From Rhabdornis inornatus (taxonomy: Eukaryota > Chordata > Aves > Passeriformes > Rhabdornithidae): a stretch of DNA of 64,000 nucleotides. Shown piece by piece: positions 10,778 to 22,000 of this stretch. A program made the translations under genes and the position numbers. Position 1 is the first letter of the stretch, and every line of letters starts with the position of its first letter. The notes beneath the pieces were generated by a model. It was not told the DNA's origin, did not search any database, and saw only the letters and a program-made list of their open reading frames with translations. Location of the stretch: NCBI GenBank assembly GCA_013397075.1, contig VWZS01010096.1, forward strand, positions 744,001-808,000, written 5' to 3'.

Positions 10778-12562
10778 GTAAGTAACTTTTTTTTTTTTTT
10801 TGCACGATCTGCACACTTGACACTCATGGTGAGCTGATGGGTTGGAAAAACATTGTTACCTTTTCTCCCTGACCAAATTAAGTTTCTAGTTATTCCCTCT
10901 GCCTCCATTTTCCACTTCCTTCTTTTTTTTTCTTTTTCCAGTTCTTAAAATTCCTTTCCTCTGCTTTTATCTGAAGACCCTGACTGTTTAGGACTAAATT
11001 TTGTGTGCAGATCCAGCCCTGAACAGTAAGAATGTGCTAAGAAAAGCTACCCACTGCCTCTTAGAAATCCTCCTCTCATGGCTCTGCTCATGCTGGCAAT
11101 GCCTTGGTCTCAGGGGAGAAGAGATGTCTTTACTTTTGGGAGCTTGTTAGGTAGCATAGCAGTGAGCTTTTCCCCCAAAGTTTTTTGTTCCCTGGTGTTT
11201 CCAAGAGTTTTATGGCAGAGAGAGGGAGCTGAGTGACCTGTGGGGGAGTGGGTTTTAACTTGTGGCAGCTCAGAGCTGAGCCTGGATGTTCTCAGCTCCC
11301 TGTCTCCCATTGCTGGAGACAACTATAAAATCACCTTTATCAAATATATATAAACCTCCACCAAGGATTTAGGCTATCAGGCTTGCAAGTGTGGGACGAA
11401 TGTTGACACATCCTCGTTAAAAATGTTGCTAAACCTTGCATATCTGATGTGCTTTCTTTTTTAAACTAAAAACTGTAGACAGATAAATATAACCAGGATG
11501 CACCTCACCAAGTTTTGCAGAGACAGACAGTTTCTGTCTGAAGATGCATCAGAAGAGCTGGCAATTTCAAGGAGTTCCCATTAAAACTTTATGATGAGAA
11601 ATTGAACACAAACCTCACAGAATATTTAAAGCATTAAAACTAACCCTGTGTGAAATTTCCCACCCATCCCTTCAGGAGGAAGCAGGAGTTTATGCTCCAT
11701 TTTAAGGCTCCTCAAGCACAGCCTCCACCAGGATGGCACAGGAGCTGCCTGTGTTAACAGATCCTCGTGGGACATGTGGTGGAGAAAAATATGAGGCTCT
11801 CTTGGAGGCATTTGGAGTCTGATCCCATTCCCTTGAGCTTGGTGGGAAATCTGTTACTGTGCACAACGCCATACCTGGAGCTCAGGCCCCAAGCTGCCAA
11901 AAGAATTTGGCTTGGACTGGAAAAAAAAACAAAAAGGCTGAGGTAAAGAATTGGGAAGAGGAGAGGTGGCAGAAAATGGCTCTCAACTGAGTAAATTCCT
12001 GTCAGGAAGGAAATTATTTGCTGCATTTATTGTTTAGGTGCAAAGGGATGGTGGGAGTTGCACCAAGATCCATTTGATTCAGTCTGGTGTTTGTGATGGC
12101 TCCAGCTCTGTGTGGGTTAGTGGAAGGTGGAGGAAACTGAAGAGCAGGCAGCTGCAGGGGGGACTTATTCTCACTCTTCTCTGTCTTTCAAAGGTCATTG
12201 GAAGCCCAAGGGTTTATATCTCTTCCAAAATTCTGTAGCATTATGATTAGGTGTCATTAAACTTGCTGCCTGTAATGTGCCAACATTACCCTTTTGATTC
12301 ATACACATTTTCCTCCTGTCCTTTTCCTTGGGAGTGTGGAGGGAACAGCCTGACACATCTTTCTTCTGCCCTGGACTCCCAGGATCCGAGGCAGTGCCAG
12401 CACTGTGAGCCCAGGTTTGCTGCCTGTGCTAGGGAGGCAACAGCTGCTGCTGCAGGTTTTGGTTTTGTGAGGTCTCTGTTTTCCCAAAGGAAGCTGCTGG
12501 TTAATAGTGGACCTTCTAGAGGCAAAGATAGTAATTCCTGGCTTTGTGGGAAGCACTAGACC
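10778..12562. other. No gene recognised
   Basis: Contains an oligo-T run at about 10788-10801 and a T/C-rich patch near 10918-10940. An AT-rich stretch at 11330-11650 includes ATATATATAAA. No gene or transposon is recognised before the LTR at 12563. Confidence 0.5.
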
Positions 12563-13169
12563 TGTCACAGCATTGTTGGATCCTAGAAATTTGGGAGTTT
12601 TGAGCTTTCTGTGCTTTCTGGCACTGACCCCCTGGAGAACACTGCTTTTGACCTGAGACCATGGAGAAGGCTTCCAAATTTGAGTGATGGAGTTAAAATC
12701 ACGGGTGTGTAGTTAGAATAGAAGTGTGTGGTTTCATATAGTGAAGGGCTTGGAATTTGAGGCTTTTAGAATATAGTAATAGGTATGGGACAAGATGGAT
12801 CATTTTGGGTGTTGTTTCTGTCTTCTTCCTTCTTCTCCATGATTTCAGGTAGTAGTTTCTGGTTGGACACAGTGCTGCACTGCAGGTCACAGGGGTTTGG
12901 TTATTGGGTCAAAAGTATAAATAATATAGGTGTTAGCTATTTATTGGACTGTTCAGCTTGTAACTAGCTAGATTCAGCTCCATTTTGCTCACTTTTAGCT
13001 GGTAGCTAGAAGTGTTGCAGAACTCTCTGTACTTTAGATAAGATTTATTAAACAACCAAGTCCGAAGGAGGAAATTCGTCTCCTTCGTGTTTTTAATCCT
13101 GACTCTGAGTGAAGACAGAAGAAACTGCAGACAAACCACTAATTAAGTGGTGCACTTACCACATTTACA
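12563..13169 (+). mobile_element. ERV LTR (5' LTR type), plus strand
   Basis: About 607 bp with termini TGTCACAG and ATTTACA. TATAAATA at 12916-12923 is a good U3 TATA box, and ATTAAA at 13047-13052 a polyadenylation signal. The 3' end is followed after two bases by a primer-binding site, which fixes the orientation and shows that this was a 5' LTR with at least the start of the internal region kept. No retroviral protein is recognised downstream. The 5' boundary rests on the TG terminus and my recollection of the avian family. Confidence 0.75.
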
Positions 13170-13171
13170 AG

Positions 13172-13188
13172 TGGTGCCCTGTGTGAGG
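13172..13188 (+). other. Retroviral primer-binding site (tRNA-Met type)
   Basis: TGGTGCCCTGTGTGAGG differs by one base (T for C at position 9) from the complement of the vertebrate elongator tRNA-Met 3' end (...CCTCACACGGGGCACCA). It sits two bases past the LTR's CA terminus, exactly where reverse transcription is primed. Confidence 0.72.
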
Positions 13189-14409
13189 AAGAAAACCACC
13201 TGTTTTACACCACATTTACACAGCATCACCTCCCTGAGAGAGGTGTGCTGTGTCCCCCTCTGGTCACTCTGTTGTGGCTCAGCCTGGGCCACCAGCCAGG
13301 AGGGCAGGTAGCACTGAGGGAAATCAGGTACTGTAGGCTCTCCATCACCTCTGTACCTCTGTTTTGGTCTTCAAGAGGCTTCACATGCTCCATGTCCCCT
13401 CTCCTGGAGTAGGTATGCACAGGGTTTTTCTCGCACTCATGCAGCACTTGGTCATTGATGTGTTTCCCCCCCTCCTTTGCTATTCTGGACACTTGTTCCC
13501 TGGGCTGGGCCTTTGCTAGGAAGAGGCTGAGGAGGCTGGAAGAGGTCACCTTTTGCTGTCTGGGCCTGTAGTTCATGTCCAGCCAGCAGTTTCTCCATCA
13601 AACGGGCTCAGTGGCTCAGCCTCCTTTGGACAGCAATCCATCACAGGGGTTCCTCAACCTCCCTGTGCACACATGGCTGGGAAGATGGGCAGCAGCAGCT
13701 TGGGAGAATGGAGCTGGAATTACTCTCTTGTCCCCTGGGATCATCAGGTCTACAAGGGTCACTGCCAGGAGAGGCCATAAGAGAAGCATGTGGAGGAGAG
13801 CCCAGCCAAGTTGTCTTATCCTTTGCTGTGTCTGTGCTGTTGCAAATCACTTTCCTTGTCAGGAAGGCTGTCCTGAGCCATGGGATGGGAATCTGTGGTC
13901 CACAGGGAGACCCTGCTCTGTGTAGGCAATTTTTGACAAGCTGCCAGGAGATCCTGGATTTTCTGGAGTGGCAGCTCTCTTGGAGCAAAATGTCTTTTCC
14001 ACTGCTGCAGAAATGGATACTGTGGAATCCCACAGTTTTTGTCTTGCTGCCCTCAATGAGAAAGAGGGAAGGAGGGAGAGTTTGCTCCATCACTTCGATG
14101 CCATTTGGGTTTTGCCTTTCTTCTTTATACATTCTCTGTATTCTTCACACATACATTTGTAGCTCTGTAGTCCATTATATTAGTGACTCATTTTCCCAGT
14201 ACTTTTCCATGGCCTTTCCCTAGGCAGAAAGACAAAACAAATTCCAGAGCTCCAAGCCCTGTGGGTACAAGACCCCAGTGCTGTCTTGGTTCTTCCTGGG
14301 AACCCAGGTTGAGAGCAACTCTTTGAGAGACATTTTCATGGACAAAGTACAACTGGTGCTGAAGGGGGGCTCCAGAGAAGGGGCCTGACGTGGGAGGGAA
14401 TTGCATCAA
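13189..14409. other. No gene recognised; ERV interior decayed or absent
   Basis: A second ACCACATTTACA at 13209-13220 echoes the LTR terminus, suggesting a short duplication or the edge of the ERV remnant. I see no gag, pol or env peptide similarity. Open frames of 110-170 codons occur on both strands but overlap one another and look like chance. Confidence 0.45.
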
Positions 14410-14612
14410 CATTTGCCCTCCTAATTGGTGCTTTTTATAAATTATGCTAATTTCCTAAAACCTATAAAATGTACTCACCCCTGGGGGAAGTGGGCTTTTG
14501 TGGACATCTTTCCACAACTGCCTCTGAAGGCCTTCAAATAAAGATCCCCTTTTATATTACGTCTTACTAAAATAATCTCGAGTTTAATTTCCAGGTTGGC
14601 AGAAAGGCAACA
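14410..14612 (+). mobile_element. Probable LTR remnant (R-U5 half)
   Basis: CTATAAAATG (TATA box 14463-14469) is followed 68 bases later by AATAAA (14537-14542). Then come a T-rich segment, GAGTTTAATTTCCAGG and a terminal GGCAACA. This order and spacing is that of a gammaretrovirus-like or ERVK-like LTR in avian genomes. The 5' edge is uncertain and may lie further upstream, and no target-site duplication was found. Confidence 0.5.
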
Positions 14613-16758
14613 ACTTCAGTTTGCTCTAAAGCACTCATTGACTGGGGAGAAAAGCCCCTTCCTGAATTAGAAATGCCACAGTGATGAACCAGCTAGCTCC
14701 ATGTCTGGTTTTCGCTCAGCTGCTGAAGTTTCAGTGCTCTGGCTTCCAACACCAGCATGGCTGTGGTTGTGCCATGGCTGATGGACCCCGTGGCCACTGA
14801 GGATCCCGGGGCAGCCTGTGGGGGCATTCCTCTCTCCTCCCAAACATGGAGAGGAGCAGCTGCAGCCTCCAGGAGAGCCCGTAATGAGGCCAGGAGCTCC
14901 GGCACAGGGGCTGCTTTCTGTCAGCTCTTGGAGGAGCCCGTGGGTAATTACCTCTCCTGTCTGCTCCTCGCTGCTGCTGCAGGTTCCAGCACTCAGATAC
15001 ATCATTCAAAATTCTGATGGCAAGTTGTCAGGTCAGCATGCTGCAACATGGGAAGGGATTTTACATCCTAAGGACTCTGGTGTCATTCCTGGCTGCACTG
15101 CTTGCCTGGTGGTTTTTTTACCTGTTTGGAGGTGGGTTTCCCTGCTGTGGGGTTGTAGCTGTGCTGGTCTCCTCTCTCCAGACCTCTTGAGTCTGTGGTT
15201 GCCACCTCAGCTTGGTCTCACATTTGGGATATTCCGTACTGTGCTGGATAAGCTGGAAATGGCAGCAAGAAAGAAGGTCAAGAGGAAAGAAACCCAGGTT
15301 AGAGATCGCTATAAATTGCTGTAACCCTTCCTTTACCTGATCTTTTACCTTTACAGTGGGAAAACCTTTTTATAAGGTTCAATCTGATGTTTTATCAGCT
15401 GTTTTTGAATGCACAACCTTAGCTTAGAGTTTGAATCTGTGCTTTAATTGGCCTCTGTCTACAGAGCTAGGCAATGCACCCTTTGTTGTGCAAAGCTGCA
15501 TCAGCTGTGAAGGGCATTTTCTGTCAGCAGAGAGAAAGGTCCTGGGGGGAACACTTGTACCTGCCTTTGGCAGCACTGGGGGAGGACACTTGGCCACATG
15601 AACTGCATCTTGCTCTCTAGATGTTTTGCCCAGCCTGGCTGGAAAACAAACCTAATCAAACAGCAGGGTCTGGCCTTGCTGCAGATTGGGAGAAAAGTTT
15701 CCTTTTCTGTACTGCTGGGCCAAGGACCAGGTGTGTGGTCCTGTCTGTCCTTCCTGGCTGTCCCAGTGTGACTTGAGCTTGGTAAAAGAATGGCACAGAC
15801 CTTCTGCAGAGAAGAAAGAACCCTGGTGTAGGCAGATGCAGAAGTGGCTGAAACAGAATAATATTTCAAGCTGGGGAGAGCAGGGTGGGCCCTGCCCACC
15901 ATGAGCCAAGTGCAAGTGGGACACAAAGGGAGGAAGTGATGGGGTAAGGAAAGTGCCAACATTTCTGTGCCTGAGTGCAGATGTTCTGCTTCTGTCTCAG
16001 TATTTTGCTTTCCTTGTGTCCATCAGTCTGCTGGTGACTGGGGGACATCTGGATGGAAGCTGAGGTGAGCACAGAAGCACCAGGCATGCCAGCACTGGAG
16101 CCAGGATGGTGAGGGAGGCAGGTAAAAGTATCTCCAAGAGTACAATCCCAGCCCTGTCCTGGATTTGGGGCATGGTTAGGAATGGGAGCAGGGTAATGCC
16201 TCTGTTTGGAGTGATGCTGAAACTTGATATGGGGGGGCATGGTGGCTGGGATTTGGATGGTGGTGCTGGGATTCTCCAGGGGATTGTTGTATTTATTTAA
16301 AATAAATTTATTTCCATTCTTGCTGTTCTCCAGGACTGTTACCCATTTGGCCAGGAGGTGGCTCTGGAGCACGCTGTGGAGCTGGGCACAGTGTGCAGTA
16401 GCCACGGCGACAGGGAGAGAGGGAGAATCTCGGAGTGTCACCAGTTGGCGATGGGAGGCAGATGGAGCTTCCTTGGAGCTTCCAGACGGGATGTGTGCGT
16501 GTCCTCTGACACACATATGCGGAGGCAGCCTGGGCACATTCCCTGACACTGTGTGCTCTGATGCAATGTTTAGGAAGTGGGGAACATGCTCCTGGTGCTG
16601 GTAGCACAAGCTTGGCTCAGGCTGTCCTTTGGGAGCAGGGATGGCTCCGAACGCAGTGTGACACCAGATGTAGGCTGCTCTCCAGAGCTCAAAGTTGTTT
16701 TGTGAAAGCCACTCTGAGACATGCAAAATGAGAGCTGCCTTTGTGCTTGCCAAGGTCC
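14613..16758. other. No gene recognised
   Basis: Holds the longest open frame of the window (minus strand, 15866-16753, about 295 codons), but it opens with TTG, which is not a normal vertebrate start. Its composition (many His, Pro, Ser) and lack of any domain argue against a gene. Nothing else recognised. Confidence 0.5.
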
Positions 16759-16763
16759 CCAGG

Positions 16764-17426
16764 TGTCTTGGTTTGAAAGACAGGTGCCTGCTAAGAAAGG
16801 CAGGAGCCTCTCTTGAAATGGAAAGTGTAAACCCCCTCCCTCCAAATTATTATAATTTTGAAATTAAGGGGCTCTCAGGCAAAGATATGGGAGTAGGAAT
16901 AACAGTTCTTTACTAGGAAAAATTAAAATAGAAATACAGTGTTACAAGAAACAAACCCAAAACACTGCCAGAGTCAGAATCCAAGCTGACCCCCCGTCAC
17001 TCAGTCAGGGTGTTGGTAGCAGTCCCATTAAATGGTGGCTGCATCCTCCTGCAGTGACAGATGTGGTTCTCTTGGAGCAGCGCTCCTGGAGAAGGTGCAG
17101 TTTTCCTCTGAAGGTCCAGTGATGATGTGGAAGGGTCTGGTTTTCCTCTGGAATGCAGTGGAGAAAGGCTGCTCTGATGTTCCAAATGTCAGATTTGATC
17201 TGGGTAGGAAATGCTTGGCTCCTCCCCCTGGGTGGAGCATCTCCCAATGGGATGATGTAATTTTATCAGTCATGCACTGGGACTCCATGGCCCATTAACA
17301 GAAGATATCTGCCTGGAGGAAGGATGGGAAAAATAAAGAACACTGCCCCAGCAGAAATCTGCTGGTTTCAACAGATGGTGATAGAATACATACTTTTGGT
17401 CACGCCCTGTATTGCAACCTAAGACA
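16764..17426 (-). mobile_element. Solo LTR, exact 5-bp TSD, minus strand
   Basis: A 663-bp element with inverted termini TGTCTTGG / CCTAAGACA, flanked by CCAGG at 16759-16763 and 17427-17431. On the minus strand the U3 holds a CCAATGGGATGATG-like promoter block (plus 17242-17259), and AGTAAA (plus 16909-16914) sits where a polyadenylation signal is expected. I recognise this LTR type as abundant in songbirds. No internal retroviral sequence is present, so it is solo. Orientation is inferred from the polyadenylation and U5 layout. Confidence 0.88.
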
Positions 17427-17431
17427 CCAGG

Positions 17432-18761
17432 GATGTAAGGCTCAGGGGACAAAGCAGGAAAAGCCTTGACAGAAGTACAGAGAAGCATCACTGCTGTCTA
17501 GGAAGATACTGGCATCCCAGGCTTTGGAGTCTGTGCCAAGACTTGTGCCTGGGACACACAAGGCTGCCAAGGCTGAATGACTTGCTCTCTTCATCCTTGG
17601 GCAGTGCTGTGCTCCTGGCAAGTGGAAAACTCCAGGCCTTAGTGCTCCTGCATGAGTAGAACAAGACCACAGTAGCCCAGGGCTCTCTTCATGGTGAAGC
17701 TTTGGGATGCCCTGGAAGCAGGGAATTCCTGCTCGTCTCTTAGTGCTCTGGTATGGTTCCCAGTGGTCTCCTCTATGCTGAGGATACAGAGAGGCAGCCC
17801 TGGAAATTTAAGTAAGTCTACACTTTGATCCCCTTTAGGAGCTCGGAGAGGAGCTGGAGGGACCTTTTACAGCAAAACTTGGAATTCACATTTTGAAGAG
17901 CAGGAGGGATAGTGAAAGTCAAGTGGGACAGGGCTCCTCCTCAAAGGACAAAGAGAAAAAGCAGGCCTAGAGCTCACCTGGGCCAGAGCAGAGATGTGTT
18001 CAGTTTGTTTCATGGAAGCACCAAGGTCTGACACAGCTTTGTCTTTGTCTCCAGCAGCCCAGCAGTGCTATTGGCAGCTCTGTTCCCTTTCTGTGTGGTC
18101 TGAGATTTGCACTAACTTTGTGGGTGTGGAGTTAAGTGCAAAATGCTTTGCCTGTTGACCTGCAGAAGTCTGTGGCAGGACCAGGGGTTGCAGCTGAACC
18201 TCAGCCTCATCTGCTGATGGCCCCTCTGCAGCCAGTCCTGGGAGCTGGGACTAACAAGTGGGCCCTGCTGTGAGGTACTGGCTATTTGCTCTCCAATCCT
18301 ATTTGCTGGTGAAAGCTGAGGGAAGAGTAAGGGCTTTAATTCAGCTCTAGAGCCTCAGCTGGCTACTGCCTTGTGCTTTGCCAGTACTGTGTGAAGTGGA
18401 GAAAGGGGATTATTCAGCACCACTGGTCCCAGTCTTCAGTCTGGGAGCAGACTTTTGAGGACACACCTCAACCCCAGGTCGTTGTTTGGTAAATGAGCTG
18501 GATCTAGAATTGCAGCTGATTTGTTTCTCATTGAGAGCTGTAGGGCGAGACCTTCCTCTGTGGTCTGAGATAAGCTGCAGGTATTGAACTGAGAAATCCA
18601 AACTTGTTGCCGTATTTCAGAATGTGCAGCGAAGCCTGCCTACTTTCTGCCTCTCTACAGCTTCCTGGGGAGCTGGAGAGGAAGAGGAGAGATTCCCCAG
18701 GCTCCATGTGAGGTGCAACTGTAATTCAATCTGGGTTGCTGGACCCGGAGTCCGCTGTGGG
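17432..18761. other. No gene recognised
   Basis: Ordinary composition, no repeat or exon recognised. Confidence 0.5.
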
Positions 18762-19010
18762 CTGTTGGAGGCATACGTGCTCTGCTAGGGTTAAATGCTT
18801 ACATGAAATCAATAGAAGTTTTATTGCCACCACGTGATGTCAGCTTGGAACTCTGCCACCCGTAATAGAAGCTGTGTTAGGTCTCCCCCCTCCAACTACA
18901 GGACAGATATATTGGTCTAGACAACTGAAAAATAGTGGTATATTGAGAGGCTGCGTTTTCATTATGTAAATGGAGCTCTACAGGAGGATTAATTGATTAT
19001 TCAGTTACTA
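18762..19010. promoter_or_regulatory. Candidate conserved regulatory block
   Basis: Repeat-free, with GAAATCAATAG, CCACGTGATGTCAGC (overlapping E-box and CRE-like words), TTATGTAAATGG (POU-like) and GATTAATTGATTA (homeodomain sites). The mix of developmental-factor words resembles enhancers. Inference only. Confidence 0.25.
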
Positions 19011-22000
19011 TGGATCTGTCTTGGATGCCCTGGCAAGATGAGAGAACCTGATGGAAGCTCTCCAGTGGTGTTGTGTGGTAGCACAAAAGAGTCCTTGAGC
19101 ACCCCCTGCTCCCCTCCAGGCACTGCACAGCACCGGTGTGTTGCACAACGCTCTCCCGACAGCAGGAATTGCTTCCCAGAATGGTGTAGGTGCCTTCATG
19201 CTCATGAGTGGTGACCATATCCTGCTACAGGCAACAAAATCTTGCAAGAAATAGTCAGAACCAATCTACTTCATGTTTGGAGGGACTCACCTGTTGACCA
19301 AGTCTTGCTGGTAGCAGCTGGAGACCATGCAGAGGGCTCCTGAGTAAATGCATTGCTGCAAGTGCTGGGAGCTGCTGAGATAAATCCATTTTTGGAGACT
19401 TGCCTGCCTAGCTTCAGTGTGTTGTTTTAGCCCCAGCCCAGCAAGTGAATGACCCAGAAAGAGACCGGAAAGATCAGCAGGGGGAAGGAGGGCACCATGA
19501 TGTTGTGATGGGTACAAATATCCATTTCATAGGCAGCTTGAGAGCTCTTTAGAGTAGATCTTAGTGGACAGTGTGAAGCTCCAGGTGAATGTAGTGCTAT
19601 TTAGTCATTAAGGTCAGTGTCCACAGAATATTTTGGATTTTTTAATATTTTGGAACGTGGATCAGCTGCTCATGGGAATGGCTACTGTGTGGTTGGTGCT
19701 GTTGTTCTGCTCTTGTTTCTAGGTTGTATCTGGGGCATTTTAAGAGCTGTCCTGTAAACATGCTGAGGTCTTCACTGCTGCCTGGGGTGTCCAGGTGTGG
19801 GGACAGCTGTGGAGCAGCTCTGCTCCCTCCCTGTGGCCCTGGAGCATTGGGGTTTTTTGTGGGTAAGCAAGTAGGACTCTCATATCTTCATAACTAGATA
19901 TGTCCCTTCTGGTCAGACAAACACATTATAGCACAAGGGAGTATTTTCTGACTCAGAAATACCTGTACTGCCTTCCCCAGCAGTGGGAAATAGACCTGCA
20001 CACTCTGTTGGGTTCAGGTTGCTGCAGGAAGAAAGGACAGCTGCGTTGAGATGGATGCACTCACTTTCTGCTGTCCTGCTGTGTGGAATATAATTGCTTT
20101 ATCCTTCTCTGTTCTTCCAAAACCATTTCGATATTGCTGCCCAGATCAAATTTTGTGAAGAACATTTTAAAGCAAATCTTAGCCTTTGGCCTGAAATACA
20201 TCACCTGTGGAAAGTTTTACAAACAGTCCTGATATTTGGAGTCTGGGTGTGGAAAAGCTGTGATATTGGACAAGTGGAAATTTAGATCCTTATGAGTAAG
20301 TGCAGATGCTGGAACGGAGGGTGATGTATCCCCAGATATAGGTGGGGAACAAGTTTTCGGGAATTAGAAAAGTTCTAGTTGAAAGGAAGACCTGCTTATG
20401 CTGATGAAATAAAGAAACTTGCTTCTGTTTCCATGCCTGTAAAATGGGGAAAAATTAAAATTCAGCTGTGACAGTAAGTGTAACAAACTCTTCCAGAAGT
20501 TTGAAGAGTGTCTCGCAATCCTGCTGAGAACAGGGCAAGAAACTTCCTGGAGTCCCATGTAAGGACCAAAAGAGATGAGATTCTCCTTTTTCTATGAGAA
20601 GAGAACAAACTGTGGCCAAGTACCCCGTTTTTGGGGTGACAGAATTGCACGAGGCTGCTGCAGTGGTAGGTGTGAGATTGCTTTTTACACGCACATCCGG
20701 ATGCTGTGGTGCCAGCAGAGGAGACTAATTGTTAGACTGGCAGGTCTTTAGGTCGAGGCTTCCACTGAAATTGGAATTTATGTAATTTTTTTGTTTAAGC
20801 TTGCTGCTCCTTTGTTCAGCACTGGCTGTGGAGAGGCAGCTCAACTCCTGCTTTGTGTTGCTGGCACATCTCGTGCAGCACGAGGCGTCTTTGCCCTTTT
20901 CCTGAAGTCACCAAGCTCCAACGATTTAAGTGCAGAAACTTTTTAGACACCAGGCTTGTTTGCAAGACAGACATGCATTTCCACATCCTGTCTCATGGAT
21001 TCCCGGACAAAGATGTTTACAGGGAAAAAAAAAAAAAAGGCACTAATGCTATGCTAGGAGGGGGAAAGTATAATGTATTCTTCAAATGTTTGTATGTCAG
21101 CAAAATGCCTGCAAACCATTCAATAGATTAATCCTGTAGCTGGCCTAAAAGGAATGGATTTCTAGCCATAACTGAGATTGGGAAAAATTGATTTCCATGT
21201 TCTTGTTGACTGAATAAGATGAAAACAACTGCCTTGGCACTCATTACTAGGCCAAGAATTCAGATCTCTGCTGCCAAACTGCAGAGCTGGACTGAACACT
21301 AGAACCAGCCCAGCTCAAGAAGTGATGAAAAAAGAAGCTTTTCAGAAACCAAATCTTACATATTTCCCATTGTGGAAATGGGATTTGCAGTAGATCATGG
21401 CTGCTAAAGTACCCAGTGCTTTGTGTGGATGTGTGGCTGGATGCTTTGGTCTCTCAGCCAGAGCTATGAAGGCACTTCTGGTAATCAAAAATGTGAGAAT
21501 GGCTTGGTTTAGGTTGTCCATCTAGCTTTAGTGTAAAATTTCATTTCAAGAAGCAGTTCAAAAGAAGAAATTTAAAATAGGTTTAGGTTCCATGGAAGAT
21601 ACTTCTAAATTTACTGTTAAGAAGCTCTTAGCAAGGGGATAATGAGCTGATGCCATGGCTGACTTGGAAGTGCTCATTGTTTTCCCCACCTCTGACAAAA
21701 GACAGTAGAAAAGATGGGAGAAAATACTGGCTAGGACAGGAGGTGACATCTGCAGGTGGGACAGCCATGACATGTTCTCCAGACCCATCTGTGTTCCCTG
21801 TATGCAGGGAGTCCCCAGCTGGTCTTTCCCAAGTTTTTCCAGGCTGGATGAGCTGCAGCCACCTAACCATCTCTTCAAATGCATGGGACTGAGGGAGGAG
21901 AGCTACACTTTGTTGTTACATCATTTCAGGAGCCTTTTTTCCCCCCTGGGACTGGTACCCATCAGAGAACTCTTGTGCAGGGAGCAGAGAAGGCAAGGGA

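Noticed and set aside
13641..14223. Overlapping 160-170-codon frames on both strands
   Set aside because: They overlap in opposite strands with no recognisable domain; not retroviral proteins although next to an LTR.
15866..16753. Longest open frame (about 295 codons, minus strand)
   Set aside because: It opens with TTG rather than ATG. It is rich in His, Pro and Ser as antisense chance frames often are, and shows no domain, splice context or promoter.
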